NCBI GenBank assembly: GCA_014843695.1
Contig: CM026387.1
Coordinates: 82,200,598-82,264,597 of the forward strand
DNA from: Archivesica marissinica
Lineage: Eukaryota; Mollusca; Bivalvia; Venerida; Vesicomyidae
DNA length: 64,000 nt
Reading direction: 5' to 3'
Positions 37,228-49,700 of this stretch are shown here, piece after piece (position 1 is the stretch's first letter; every line of letters begins with the position of its first letter). A model generated the notes under the pieces. It was not told the origin of the DNA and ran no database searches. It worked only from the letters and a program-made list of their open reading frames with translations. The translations under genes were made by a program, and so were the position numbers.

Positions 37228-37498
37228 CTGAAAAGGAAAATGTATATTATGCATTCGACCGCCCATGAGTTTGAGCTTTTCTATATACTGGATTCCATTC
37301 ATAGCTCGCACGTATTATGCTTAATGTTATGAGTGTCTAGTAAGCATATTTGTGGAGATAATTAGTATTAGTTAACCGGCGCCACATTTATAGGAAAACC
37401 ATCAACACAAGTCATGCTAATCCTGAAGAATAAAGTCCACTAAAACATAGCACGAGGTTAATGAATTTTGAAAATCGCCCTGCAAATAAAGACGTTGC

Positions 37499-37530
<32 letters not shown>

Positions 37531-37982
37531 GTCGTGACAGGTTGATTATCTCAAATAGAAACTGATGGAGGCGGCCATCGTTGTTGTTGTTGTTGTAGAT
37601 CCCTCCGGTAGCTTCGGAGCACCCTCTTCGTTGTATAACGTGAGGTGGTGGTCTTACATGTAAATAAAAACAGTTGATCCCGTCACCAGAATAATACTGA
37701 TCCACCCGCACTGGATCACTTAGAGCACTAATTCGGATATACTAATTTTCCAAGATACAATTTCCTCCACCGGTACTATACAGCACGAATTCCTTCTCCA
37801 ATATTTATATTCCTTCACCGATGTTATATATACCAGTTTGTTAGTTGGCTAAGCTTTGAGAGCGTAATTTGATATATTCTGGAAATCGGTGACCATGCAT
37901 AATGTTATTTATTTGTTTATAATTGCATTATTTTGTTTCAATAATGAGCATAATTTTGACCTTTATATTCATAATAAGTAAT
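37228..37982. other. BTB gene 5' region, first exon not identified
   Basis: Holds an (AAT)n microsatellite at 37500-37530 and a short (GTT)n at 37581-37596. No convincing start exon or promoter motif is found. Confidence 0.45.
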
Positions 37983-40016
37983 TTATCTCACTATAATGCT
38001 GTTCAAGATTTTTGTACGAAGATTGTCTATATCGTTGATGAGGTTTCGGCTAACTGTCTCAATTTTATAGACCACATGTAACTGCATGTCTATGAGTCGG
38101 AAGATTTGCGTGTCAGTGGCGTCAATGATACATTGTAGTAGTTGGTCGTCAGAGTTCATGATATCATTTACAGCATCTGGTGAGACATGGTCAGTCAACA
38201 CTACTCTCAGACGGTTCAGGTGTTTTTCCCGTGCTGAGGCCAGCGTACTACACTTCAAGAGGAAGTGAGCTCTATCTTCTGGGTCTTTTTTTGCACAGAC
38301 AGCATAGAGGGGAGACCTCGTTCTGGTTAAACCTGTGACGATTTGCTTGTAGGGTGTAGGAACCAGTCATCAGTCGCACCTTCACGCAGGCCTTCTTGAT
38401 TTCCTTCGCATCTGTACAGGCAGAGGCCCAGACTGGGTGTTTACCATCGAACGGACGCTCACTGATGTGTAGGTATCTCAAGTACGATTTCTGTTTTGCC
38501 TCGGTAGTCCATTTCTCGTGGAAGAAGGCGTTGAAGGCATCTATCAGTGCCTTCTTCCAGTTCTCTTTGGATGGCGGATTCTCCCAAAGCTCGAACGCTG
38601 ATGGCAGGGAATACTTTTGTAGCAGACGCCTCACTCTAACCACCCAACTGTAGCTGTCTCCTTCCTTGACTGCAAGCTGTCTACGTATGAGTTGGTATTC
38701 CAGTGACTCTGGCTGCTTTAATATGCCGACAAACATGGATAGAAGTCTGCGGTCGATGCTGGCCTCTATAGGCATTATACCGGAGAGGATGTAGATCGGA
38801 ATGGTAGCGCATCTGTCTGGCAGGTATTGTATCTGCCTCAGGAGTTTCCTCTCGTAGGTGGCCATGGCCTTGAGCTCACCTGCTTTCAGGGATACAACCT
38901 CCAGGCCGTATATGACTCTAGGAAGTCCGAAGACCGTCCACAGCCGTGCGGAGACGAGTGGGTTCAGTCCATTCCTGCCGTGTAGGCCAGCTCCCAGCAG
39001 GGCATACATTGTCCTTCTTCCTTTCTCCACCCGTGAACGAATGTCTGAGTCGAGATTGCTAGCCCGCTTTAGTCCAATATGGGTGGTAGAACTGGTTTCT
39101 TCTATCTCGGTTTTTCCAATGTGCCAGCTCTGCGGCTCTCTGGACCGGGTGGGGGGGGTTGTATATGACGACGTTACTTTTACTGCTATTGATACGGAAC
39201 CGATCTTTACTGGTAGCATCACCGACGATGTTCAGCATATGTTGTAAGTCAGAGGGGTTGTCTGCCACAAGGGATATATCGTCTGCCACTGTAGGAGCTC
39301 CAATATGCAGGCAGCCAACTTTGGAACCCAAGTGTCTATCCTGGATCTGGTCAAGGATGCCATTGTTGTATCTCTTATACAGTGATGTGGATAGCTTTGC
39401 TCCTTGTCTGATCCCTTGTTGTGTTAAGAACGGGTCCGAGACACAATTTGCCCACTTAACGGCGTTCTGTCCAGATGTCTGCATGTCGCACACCAGTGAC
39501 GATAGCTTTCCTCTGACACCCGCGTGGTAGAGCTTCACAGCCAGTCCATCATGCCATACCGTGTCGAACGCTTTTTCCGCATCTAACGTAGCTAGTGCGC
39601 ACGCTGTTCCACTGTCTTTAGCTTCGTTGAGGCACTCCGACACTAGTAGGGCTGCGTTTAGAGGAAATGTCTTGGCAGTGAACCCCCGTTGTAGCCTATT
39701 TTGCGTTGGTAGCAGTATATCGTCCAGATGCCGCTGGAGTGTAGCCTCGAGTAGCTTGCTGATGATTGGGGTGACTGTGATTCCTCGATAGTTTCCCGGG
39801 ATAGTCTTGTCTTTCTCTTTCTTCAGCACTGGCGAGAGGATTCCCAACTTTAAGGCTTCAGGGAGCTTTGCTTGTTTGATGATGTTGTTGAGCAGGCGAG
39901 TAAGTGGAGAGAACAGTTGCGAGATCGCGAGCTTGAAGTGTTCTGCCATCAGTCCGTATGCATCTGCTGTTTTGTTATTGCTGAGAGATCGGATAGCACT
40001 GCGGACTTGGATGACC
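37983..40016 (-). pseudogene. 5'-truncated LINE ORF2 (reverse transcriptase to C-terminal zinc knuckle)
   Basis: On the minus strand from about 40016: AIRSLSNNKTADAYGLMAEH (with the aDg/aDa entry motif), GNYRGITVTPIISKLLEA, LATLDAEKAFDTVWHDGL (first catalytic Asp region), QQGIRQGAKLSTSLYKRYNN, and TVADDISLVADNP (the catalytic Asp-Asp box). A long C-terminal part follows with HIGLKRASNLDSDIRSRVEK, SYTLQANRHRFNQNEVSPLC and the CxxC...H...C zinc knuckle (LCCLCKK, then DPEDRAHFLLKCSTLASARE). Frameshifts in A-runs near 39115 and 38285 break it into three frames. The 5' end stops abruptly near 40016. This resembles a LINE type common in mollusc and cnidarian genomes; I do not assign a clade. Confidence 0.88.
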
Positions 40017-40680
40017 TAAAAAAAATACTGATTTTATCAAACACAACTATTTAATTTAATATTTTTATTAAAAGCTGTTTGTGTAGCTTCATATATATAT
40101 ATTTATATATAATTAGGGTACTTATGTTTGTGTTAGTTGCATATAATTATATTTTCATTATTTTGGCTAACAAGAAGTCAATTTTATATCGTCAGTACGT
40201 CATAACTGCCTACACATATTCACAATGGCGGCCCGTTTGAACAATATTTCAACATTTATTTAATATTCCCATAACTGCCTGATTAGAAGTGCGATTTTCG
40301 CAATTTGTTTCTATATGTTATGCTCATATTTCCAATTAGAAGGTGCTAAAATGAACAAACAGTCTGTAGCAGATTTTCCTTTAATACAATATGGTCGATC
40401 CTCTCCTCTTCGATTTTAGCGGACGAATATATTTTCATAATTAAGCGATCATTTTTTCTCAGATATTTTCCTGTGATAAATAGGATTAATTAAATAATTT
40501 GAAGCTATGCATGATGAGATTAATTATTAAAGTTCGTTTATATTCTGGAATGTAATAGAAATTCTAAGAACAGTATGCTTAAATTGTCAATAGCATAATG
40601 AAATGAAGAAGTTAATGTAATATTCATAGCCTGAATTGCTATTTTATGGTAGGTAATACGCCACGTTTCGGTAAACACAA
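40017..40680. other. Intergenic, AT-rich
   Basis: No gene or repeat family recognised. Confidence 0.5.
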
Positions 40681-40792
40681 TTCAATTATTAACCCATGGT
40701 TCATGTTCAGTGAACTATGGCCATATGCTTGTGATACTATAGGGGATGAATGTTTCTCCGGCGTAGTGACAAGATGCTATCCCTTATACATA
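40681..40792 (+). mobile_element. LINE 3' region, left part (split by the next element)
   Basis: The sequence ctccggcgtagtgacaagat, gctatcccttatacat parallels 8855-8892 of the LINE at 7950-9260 (cttcggcgtatttacaatag, gttatcccttatgcat). The homology continues on the far side of the element at 40793-41816. Confidence 0.6.
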
Positions 40793-41816
40793 TGGTTAGG
40801 TGACTTTCAGGCTATACGAAATGTTCAACCTTACCCGGTCAGCTAACAAAATGAGTTATATACCAACATGTTTGTAAATGTCTGAAGTTTGTCATACACG
40901 CGGCATAAATTGGCATACATCATGGCGTTCGGTGAAATCCAAGATGGCCGCCATAAATTGAATGTCTACTTAACTACTTGGCGTTGGTCTCTTACAAACA
41001 GTCTAAAACGTCTGTACAAATAAACATACATTTTCCATTACGTTGTGTTTGTAATCAACATTGACTTCACGTAAATAAAGTTGTATATTGTAAGCTATAC
41101 GGCGGCCATTTTGGACGCCATCTTGAATATTTGCCCATTTTGTGTGTCACATATTACATGCCCAACATAAATAAGTAATTAATTTAATGTATAAATAATA
41201 CATAAACAATAATAATTTTATGGTGTTAATAAACTGTAAAAACTAGCTATACTTCTACAGCTAAAATGCATATTAAATTACCCCACCCACTTATAAAAGC
41301 TTATATATTCATAGTTTTCATCTGTTTTCCACCAAGAAGCCATTATTTTAATTAGTTTTGATCTACACTTCATTATGAACATACTTACTCATGATTTACG
41401 TCATAGGCTCGGAGCTCAAATTTAAAACACCACCCCTAACCCTTAAATTTGACCATTTTAATCGGTAAATTTGCAAAATGTTCTTAAATGGTACAATCAT
41501 TTCTTTGAAAAATGTCATAGAATCCAATTGACAATGTATATTCTTACACATGAATACAAACAAAATGAAATAAAATCACAAAATGTAAACCTCTGGACCA
41601 TTTATAGTCCTTTAAGCAGACTATCAATTTATGGCGGCCAATTTGGACGCCATCTTGGATTTCTTCGAACGCCACGATTTATGCCAATTTATGCCGCATG
41701 TGTGACACACTTCAGACATTTACAAACAGTTTGGTATATAACTCAATTCGTTGGCTGACCGGGTACGGTTGCCCCTCAAAATAGTGGTCCTAAAAGCTAA
41801 TAGTCACCTAACCAAT
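40793..41816. mobile_element. 1.0-kb non-autonomous element with long inverted repeats
   Basis: The ends read tggttaggtgact and, reverse complemented, tggttaggtgact. Inside them, 40833-40965 and 41630-41765 form a roughly 135-bp imperfect inverted repeat (acccggtcagctaacaaaat ... aaatccaagatggccgcc). The middle is AT-rich with extra copies of gccattttggacgccatctt. There is no transposase. It is inserted in a LINE tail. The superfamily is undetermined; the target duplication is ambiguous because the junctions are short ATA-rich sequence. Confidence 0.75.
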
Positions 41817-42200
41817 ATACAATTCATAATGATCTGGTTGCTATTCCAATTGAGAATTACCTAGTTCCCATATCCAGCCCCGCATGTCACTGCCATTCCT
41901 TAAGCTATAGATTAATTACAGCAACTACGGACTATTACAAGTTTTCATTTTCCAAAAACCATTTAACATTGGAACCATCTCCTCCTGGACATTGCCCATC
42001 TCCCTACCATAGAGCAATTCAACACGGCTGTTTGCTGCATTGATCATGCCAACCACTAGTTGTTCTGCATGGCTGCTTTCAAACTTTTAACCTAATTTAT
42101 TATTGATTACTTTTTACATTTTGCTTTTAACTACTCATCCTTTTCACTTCTTTGCAGTTTGATGCGCAACATGTCTACATCCCCGCGAGGGTTTTAGCCG
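41817..42200 (+). mobile_element. LINE 3' region, right part
   Basis: Matches 8893-9230 (ggttgctattccaattgaga, attacctagttcccatatcc; gaaccatctcctcctggaca) and ends in acatccccgcgaggg, the 3' terminus shared with the other copies. All frames are broken. Confidence 0.75.
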
Positions 42201-42642
42201 CATTTTATTGGAGCATGCGTCTAAAAATGTGTTACTGTATAGTTGTTACGGAATCAATTTTCCTCGGGCACCTACTGGCTTGAAATATTGTTCCAAGTAA
42301 ATAAGCTAAGAAATATATTATCCCGAATATATAATAAAAAAGCGCATTAGAGATAATCATTGGAAGTTAGTTAAAGTAATTGCTAAGTTCAGTATGGCTT
42401 CGATTTTTCTTCTCGACCACTGTGTCAGTGTGTGCTTAGGGCATAGCAGAATTAGTTGAATAGTTGTATTGTTCTAACTTAGCACCAAGAAGATGACACG
42501 TGGTCGTTAGAAAACTCTATACTAACGCTATATATATATTACGAGCATGTGAGTATCTAGACCGAGCAATACCTATATAGTATGTGAATATAAGCCAATT
42601 ATACATACATTATGTCCAAGAACAAACTATTTGCAACGACCC
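42201..42642. other. Intergenic, nothing recognised
   Basis: No gene or repeat identified. Confidence 0.5.
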
Positions 42643-42870
42643 CCCGTCTGACCCTAATAAAATTAACAGTCTTTCAGATGGGACGTTAAACCGAGGTCTC
42701 GTGTCGGTGCTTTACACCGTGCACGTAAAAGAACCAGAGGAGACTCTGGAATGGGTTTCTGTCTGTATCATTGCACTATCCTCCAAAATCTAAAATTACT
42801 AAACTCTTCAGGAGGCATCGCTCATATGGGTAACCGGTAGCGACGATAAATAAACGTAAAAAACACAAAT
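42643..42870 (+). mobile_element. SINE-A copy, most of the head missing
   Basis: Starts at the last bases of the tRNA-like head (ccgtctgaccctaataaaat) and continues through the full body to gataaataaacgtaaaaaac. Confidence 0.86.
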
Positions 42871-43002
42871 ATTTGCAAAGAAACAAACACCTACATGGTA
42901 TGTGTTACTTTAATGTTCGCTTAATCGCTTGATTAACAACAAACACGAGCATACAGAGGAATTTTAAAAATCCAAATTCTGAAATATAACGATTTCCATC
43001 TA

Positions 43003-43247
43003 GCTGTCCGATTAGCGCAGTGGTTAGTGCGCTCGCTTCTCACCAATGCAACCCGGGTTCGATCATCGGACCGGGAAGTATGTGAGATGGTACGGTGGAC
43101 GCCAGATCGGACAGATGGGTTTTCTCCGGGTACTCCGGTTTCCTCCCACACGAATGACCACATATACGTTTTCATCCGCGCCAACGAGAGTGATTAATAT
43201 AAGTTGTTAGAACTTGCTTCGCAATCGTTGTAAAATAAATAAAGCTT
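43003..43247 (+). mobile_element. SINE-C, full-length copy
   Basis: Best-preserved copy: gctgtccgattagcgcagtg (box A), cacc then box B ggttcgatcatc, body ggttttctccgggtactccg, tail gagtgattaatataagttgt and gcaatcgttgtaaaataaat. CTC occupies the anticodon position as in tRNA-Glu, but stem pairing is poor. Confidence 0.88.
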
Positions 43248-43879
43248 AAACTAACGGTTTCCACCAAACTACAACTGGCTATTTCCTCCATTACATGCTT
43301 ACTTAAATTTACCCCAAAAACACCAGTTACAGTACAAATCCTTTTAATTTACCCAACCATGTGTAGTATGTGGTCTGTACAAACTACTTAGTTGTGAGCT
43401 AAACACAAAACTGTGTATACATTGAGCTGTACATTAATAATTTTTAAAATGACATTTTAAAGAAAAGGTAAAATGAAACCGTACCGTCATCTTTCTAAAT
43501 ACTTCCCAAAAGTCAATCACTTCATACACTAACAGCTTTGCACTGGAAACTACCTATACCAAGTGCGTCAGCTACTTGTAACCTCCATTGGGACACTTAT
43601 AATTTTACAATAGTACTATTGAAACATTGTTCTAGTCGTGTCATCGATCACACGCTGTCGATAGCCATCTAAATGATACAGTCAATATGAGAGAGCATAC
43701 TAAAACCCTAATTGATTGCTCGACCGCATGTGGGCGAGTATTATTTAGACACATCATTATTGATGTAGAAGCCTATGTACCGGATCCGCTACCTGTGCAT
43801 TTGAAAAATACAATATGAATCAAAGGATATTTACTCTACATCTCGGAATATCTCATTCTTTGATACAATCATAACAACA
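43248..43879. other. Intergenic, nothing recognised
   Basis: No gene or repeat family is seen. Confidence 0.5.
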
Positions 43880-44085
43880 GCAACAACACTCTCTCCCTCA
43901 CTATATCTCCTCTCCCTCCCTCCCTGCATCCCTCGCTCCCATATCTCTCTCCCCTCTCTCTCTATCTCTCTCTCCCACTCTCTCCCTCTTCCCCTCTCTC
44001 TCATATATATATTACACTGTAGAAGAAATATATATCTATATATTAGTGTCTCTCCCCCCCTCTCTCTCTCTCCTCTCCTCGCAAC
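43880..44085. repeat. CT-rich low-complexity tract
   Basis: Pyrimidine-rich (ctctcc/tctctc) on plus, interrupted by an AT stretch at 44003-44048. The Arg/Glu-rich minus-strand frame is an artefact. Confidence 0.9.
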
Positions 44086-44359
44086 CCCGTTATTGACATG
44101 GTAGTGTTTTGGAAAGCGTACCGTGTATTGATTAGGCCACCCCATTGATCGTAATCAAACGCCTCATATTTGACTGATGTTTAGAAGCTAATGGATTTCA
44201 TTTGTGTTCGCTAATTTAAAACCTGTATACAAGGAAATTGAATACATGCACATGTGAAGCATTTATATGCTAGATTGTTGTGCCAACCATTAGATTATTG
44301 CTGTTTGGTATATAATGCTCTAAATAGACGTATAACAGACATGTCAATCAGTACAGCTA

Positions 44360-45240
44360 CGGGCCGGAGTAACATTGGCAGGTAGAGGCCGGATTATCAT
44401 TGGCAGGTAATGGGCCGGAGTATCATTGGCAGGTAGGGGCCGGAGTATCATTGGCAGGTAGAGGCCGGATTATCATTGGCAGGTAGGGACCGGAGTATCA
44501 TTGGCAGGTAGAGGCCGGATTATCATTGGCAGGTAATGGGCCGGAGTATCATTGGCAGGTAGGGGCCGGAGTATCATTGGCAGGTAGAGGCCGGAGTATC
44601 ATTGGCAGGTAGAGGCCGGATTATCATTGGCAGGTAATGGGCCGGAGTATCATTGGCAGGTAGAGGCCGGAGTATCATTGGCAGGTAATGGGCCGGAGTA
44701 TCATTGGCAGGTAGGGGCCGGAGTATCATTGACAGGTAGAGGCCGGAGTATCATTGGCAGGTAGGGGCCGGAGTATCATTGGCAGGTAGGAACCGGCGTA
44801 TCATTGGCAGGTAGGGGCCGTAATATCATTGGCAGGTAGGGGCCGGAGTATCGTTGGCAGGCATGGGCCGGAGTATCATTGACAGGTAGGGGCCGGAGTA
44901 TCATTGACAGGTAGGGACTGGAGTATCATTGGCAGGTAGGGGCTGGAGTATCATTGGCAGGTAGGGGCTGGAGTATCATTGGCAGGTAGAGGCCGGAGTA
45001 TCATTGGCAGGTAGGGGCTGGAGTATCATTGGCAGGTAGGGGCTGGAGTATCATTGGCAGGTAGGGGCCGGGGTATCATTGGCAGGTAGGGGCCGGAATA
45101 TCATTGACAGGTAGGGGCCGGAATATCATTAGCATGTAGGGGCCGGAGTATCATTGGTGGTAGGTAGGGGCCGGCGTATCATTGACAGGTAGGGGGCGGA
45201 GTATTATTGGCAGGTAGGACCGGAATATCATTGGCATGTA
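44360..45240. repeat. 25-bp minisatellite
   Basis: About 35 units of ggccggagtatcattggcag plus gtagg, with variants ggattatc, ggctgg, gacagg and ggtaatgg (one extra base). Confidence 0.96.
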
Positions 45241-45540
45241 CATGATGATGAAATAAGCAAAAAGCCAAAACACATTGGCATTTATTTGCGGCACGCTTTA
45301 TTTTGATCGGAACCAATATTTATATATAACGAGAGACAGAACCATTGTGAGCTAACTCACTGTTATATCTAGCATGTCATATCTTCACCATGCCCCATTC
45401 CTTCCCATCGGTTTCTTCGCCCCCAATACATTATAGCATTGACCTACTATTTTGCTTAGATACAGAATCTTACAAATAATGTAAACTGACAACCGTTATC
45501 ATATACTAGTACAATGTAGTGGAAAGAAACATTCACTTAC
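45241..45540. other. Intron start of the unidentified gene
   Basis: Follows the donor at 45540 on the minus strand; nothing else recognised. Confidence 0.45.
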
Positions 45541-45864
45541 GCCTCTGCGTCCCTTCTGCGCAGACGGGAGTCCGATAACAGTTCTGCCAGTGTTGTTGTT
45601 GTTGTTGTTGTTGTTGTTGTATACACTAGACGCCTTGGAAATGCGGTTTGGGCTACCAGCAATAGATGCTGTCGGAGTTCGATCCACACTGAGTCGTGTT
45701 GACTGACGTTGTTGTGTGGACTGCCTTGACAAATATTTGGGTTCCGGAGTTGCGTCGTCGTCATTGTCGTACTCACCAGAGTTTGGAGAAACAGTTAGCG
45801 TCCGTAGTAGTCTGCGATCTGCGCTCGGTGTTCGAGATATTGCAGCTGGGCTTCTGCTCGACAT
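45541..45864 (-). CDS. First coding exon of an unrecognised Ser/Thr/Pro-rich protein
   Basis: From ATG 45864 it encodes exactly 108 codons: MSSRSPAAISRTPSADRRLL, RTLTVSPNSGEYDNDDDATP, then STRLSVDRTPTASIAGSPN and a run of nine or so Asn (a (GTT)n microsatellite on plus), ending QKGRRG at a very strong donor, ggc/gtaagt. The composition (Ser, Thr, Arg, Pro, many S/T-P sites, a short acidic stretch) suggests a disordered, phosphorylatable N-terminal tail. I do not recognise the family. The non-repetitive amino-acid use, ATG and donor support a real exon; the following exon would lie to the left but was not found within the repeats. Confidence 0.55.
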
Positions 45865-46080
45865 TTCTTCTACAGCGTAGCCGATCCGCTGGCAGTGGAG
45901 ACTTCGGCTACCTCGTTGCAGTTTGATCTTAGCGTTGTCTAGCTATTTCCTTACTCCTGCGTGAGGCTCGATTTCGTGATATGTCTTGCTGCCACTTCGA
46001 ACCTATTGATGTACAAGACATTATCATGTGTGAAACTACATGTAGCATAATTTGGTCTCCTTGACCAAACTTGATAAAGA
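45865..46080. other. Likely 5' UTR/promoter region of the unidentified gene
   Basis: Lies upstream of the ATG at 45864. No clear TATA or initiator motif is seen. Confidence 0.35.
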
Positions 46081-46150
46081 GACCACCCCGCTAATAAGAC
46101 CACTTTTTGGAAGTCCCATAGGTGGTCTTATTATAGGGGTTTTACTGTAC
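46081..46150. repeat. Possible DNA-transposon terminus
   Basis: ctaataagaccactttttgg, tggtcttattataggggttt and tactgtac: an inverted gaccac/gtggtc pair ending in tacagtaaaacccct (reverse strand), which looks like a pogo/Tigger or mariner-type end. Only one end is present. Confidence 0.4.
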
Positions 46151-46217
46151 CCAAAATGAGTCATTCAATAATACTGAAGTCGTATAAGTAGTCTGAGCCG
46201 GTCTTCCTATACGTATC

Positions 46218-46388
46218 CCATGATTTTCAAATGTGCAATAACCATGCACAAATGTGCAGTAACCATGCATACATGTGCAGTAACCATGCACAAATGTGCA
46301 GTAACCATGCAAAAATGTGCAGTAACCATGCAAAAATGTGCAGTAACCATGCACAAATGTGCAGTAACCATGCAAAAATGACTGACCA
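46218..46388. repeat. 21-bp minisatellite
   Basis: Eight units of atgtgcagtaaccatgcaca plus one base, with variants caaaa/caaat/cata. Confidence 0.93.
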
Positions 46389-46395
46389 GACAGAG

Positions 46396-46577
46396 TCATA
46401 TTAATCACACTCTAGACCTCATTCCTGATGGAATACATCGCCATGAGGGAGAGAGAAGAGGCAACGTGGAATTTAAATACATTGCCTAAGGGCACAATCG
46501 TAACGGCTCTAGTGGGTCTCGAACTCCGGGCATTTCTCACCTGAAGCGAACACGCTACCACTGCGCTATCACGACAT
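46396..46577 (-). mobile_element. SINE-B copy, 3' tail shortened
   Basis: Minus-strand copy from gtcgtgatagcgcagtgg to the gagtgtgattaatat part of the tail. The distal tail is missing where it abuts the 21-bp array. Confidence 0.85.
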
Positions 46578-46708
46578 ATCCTTTGCTCCTACATATTGTC
46601 CACCAACATTACCTCTTCGAGGAAATTGAAAGAAAAATATTCTGGCAAATCTACAATTAAAGCAGAATTCAGCAGACTTGATTATCACAAACAAATTACA
46701 AAAACCGT
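46578..46708. other. Short spacer
   Basis: Unique sequence before the 82-bp satellite. Confidence 0.5.
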
Positions 46709-49700
46709 ATTCCAGTAAACAAGATAATTAGGTTAAATGGGTGCACACCAGCTGGTATCTACTATCTATGGAACTTGATTCATGTAGAGTATTCCAGTAA
46801 ACAAGATAATTAGGTTAAATGGGTGCACACCACCAGTTATCTACAATCTATGGAACTTGATTCATGTAGAGTATTCCAGTAAACACGATAATTAGGTTAA
46901 ATGGGTGCACACCAGCAGGTATCTACTATCTATGGAACTTGATTCATGTAGAGTATTCCAGTAAACAAGATAATTAGGTTAAATGGGTGCACACCACCAG
47001 TTATCTACAATCTATGGAAATTGATTCATGTAGAGTATTCCAGTAAACAAGATAATTAGGTTAAATGGGTGCACACCAGCAGGTATCTACTATCTATGGA
47101 ACTTGATTCATGTAGAGTATTCCAGTAAACACGATAATTAGGTTAAATGGGTGCACACTACCTGGTATCTACTATCTATGGAACTTGATTCATGTAGAGT
47201 ATTCCAGTAAACAAGATAATTAGGTTAAATGGGTGCACACCAGCAGGTATCTACTATCTATGGAACTTGATTCATGTAGCATATTCCAGTAAACACGATA
47301 ATTAGGTTAAATGGGTGCACACCAGCAGGTATCTACTATCTATGGAACTTGATTCATGTAGAGTATTCCAGTAGACAAGATAATTAGGTTAAATGGGTAC
47401 ACACCAGCAGGTATCTACTATCTATGGAACTTGATTCATGTAGAGTATTCCAGTAAACAAGATAATTAGGTTAAATGGGTGCACACTACCTGGTATCTAC
47501 TATCTATGGAACTTGATTCATGTAGAGTATTCCAGTAAACAAGATAATTAGGTTAAATGGGTGCACACCAGCAGGTATCTACTATCTATGGAACTTGATT
47601 CATGTAGCATATTCCAGTAAACACGATAATTAGGTTAAATGGGTGCACACCAGCAGGTATCTACTATCTATGGAACTTGATTCATGTAGAGTATTCCAGT
47701 AGACAAGATAATTAGGTTAAATGGGTGCACATGGTATCTACTATCTATGGAACTTGATTCATGTAGAGTATTCCAGTAAACAAGATAATTAGGTTAAATA
47801 GGTGCACACCAGCTGGTATCTACTATCTATGGAACTTGATTCATGTAGAGTATTCCAGTAAACAAGATAATTAGGTTAAATGGGTGCACACCAGCAGGTA
47901 TCTACTATCTATGGAACTTGATTCATGTAGCATATTCCAGTAAACACGATAATTAGGTTAAATGGGTGCACACCAGCAGGTATCTACTATCTATGGAACT
48001 TGATTCATGTAGAGTATTCCAGTAGACAAGATAATTAGGTTAAATGGGTGCACATGGTATCTACTATCTATGGAACTTGATTCATGTAGCATATTCCAGT
48101 AAACAAGATAATTAGGTTAAATGGGTGCACACCAGCAGGTATCTACTATCTATGGAACTTGATTCATGTAGAGTATTCCAGTAAACAAGATAATTAGGTT
48201 AAATAGGTGCACACCAGCTGGTATCTACTATCTATGGAACTTGATTCATGTAGAGTATTCCAGTAAACAAGATAATTAGGTTAAATGGGTGCACACCAGC
48301 AGGTATCTACTATCTATGGAACTTGATTCATGTAGAGTATTCCAGTACACAAGATAATTAGGTTAAATGGGTGCACACCAGCAGGTATCTACTATCTATG
48401 GAACTTGATTCATGTAGAGTATTCCAGTAAACACGATAATTAGGTTAAATGGGTGCACACCAGCTGGTATCTACTATATATGGAACTTGATTCATGTAGA
48501 GTATTCCAGTAAACAAGATAATTAGGTTAAATGGGTGCACACCACCAGTTATCTACAATCTATGGAACTTGATTCATGTAGAGTATTCCAGTAAACACGA
48601 TAATTAGGTTAAATGGGTGCACACCAGCAGGTATCTACTATCTATGGAACTTGATTCATGTAGAGTATTCCAGTAAACAAGATAATTAGGTTAAATGGGT
48701 GCACACCACCAGTTATCTACAATCTATGGAACTTGATTCATGTAGAGTATTCCAGTAAACAAGATAATTAGGTTAAATCGGTGCACACCAGCAGGTATCT
48801 ACTATCTATGGAACTTGATTCATGTAGAGTATTCCAGTAAACAAGATAATTAGGTTAAATGGGTGCACACTACCTGGTATCTACAATCTATGGAACTTGA
48901 TTCATGTAGAGTATTCCAGTAAACAAGATAATTAGGTTAAATGGGTGCACACCAGCAGGTATCTATTATCTATGGAACTTGATTCATGTAGCATATTCCA
49001 GTAAACACGATAATTAGGTTAAATGGGTGCACACCAGCAGGTATCTACTATCTATGGAAGTTGATTCATGTAGAGTATTCCAGTAGACAAGATAATTAGG
49101 TTAAATGGGTGCACATGGTATCTACTATCTATGGAACTTGATTCATGTAGCATATTCCAGTAAACAAGATAATTAGGTTAAATGGGTGCACACCAGCAGG
49201 TATCTACTATCTATGGAACTTGATTCATGTAGAGTATTCCAGTAAACAAGATAATTAGGTTAAATAGGTACACACCAGCTGGTATCTACTATCTATGGAA
49301 CTTGATTCATGTAGAGTATTCCAGTAAACAAGATAATTAGGTTAAATGGGTGCACACCAGCAGGTATCTACTATCTATGGAACTTGATTCATGTAGAGTA
49401 TTCCAGTAAACAAGATAATTAGGTTAAATGGGTGCACACCAGCAGGTATCTACTATCTATGGAACTTGATTCATGTAGAGTATTCCAGTAAACAAGATAA
49501 TTAGGTTAAATGGGTGCACACCAGCAGGTATCTACTATCTATGGAACTTGATTCATGTAGAGTATTCCAGTAAACAAGATAATTAGGTTAAATGGGTGCA
49601 CACCAGCTGGTATCTACTATCTATGGAACTTGATTCATGTAGAGTATTCCAGTAAACAAGATAATTAGGTTAAATGGGTGCACACCAGCAGGTATCTACT

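Noticed and set aside
37228..37311. Continuation of the BTB exon upstream to a start at 37311
   Set aside because: A strong acceptor (ttccttttcag) lies at 37228 and the upstream codons do not resemble the family; likely intron.
43831..44145. Arg/Glu-rich 104-codon frame on minus
   Set aside because: CT-rich low complexity on plus; no family resemblance.
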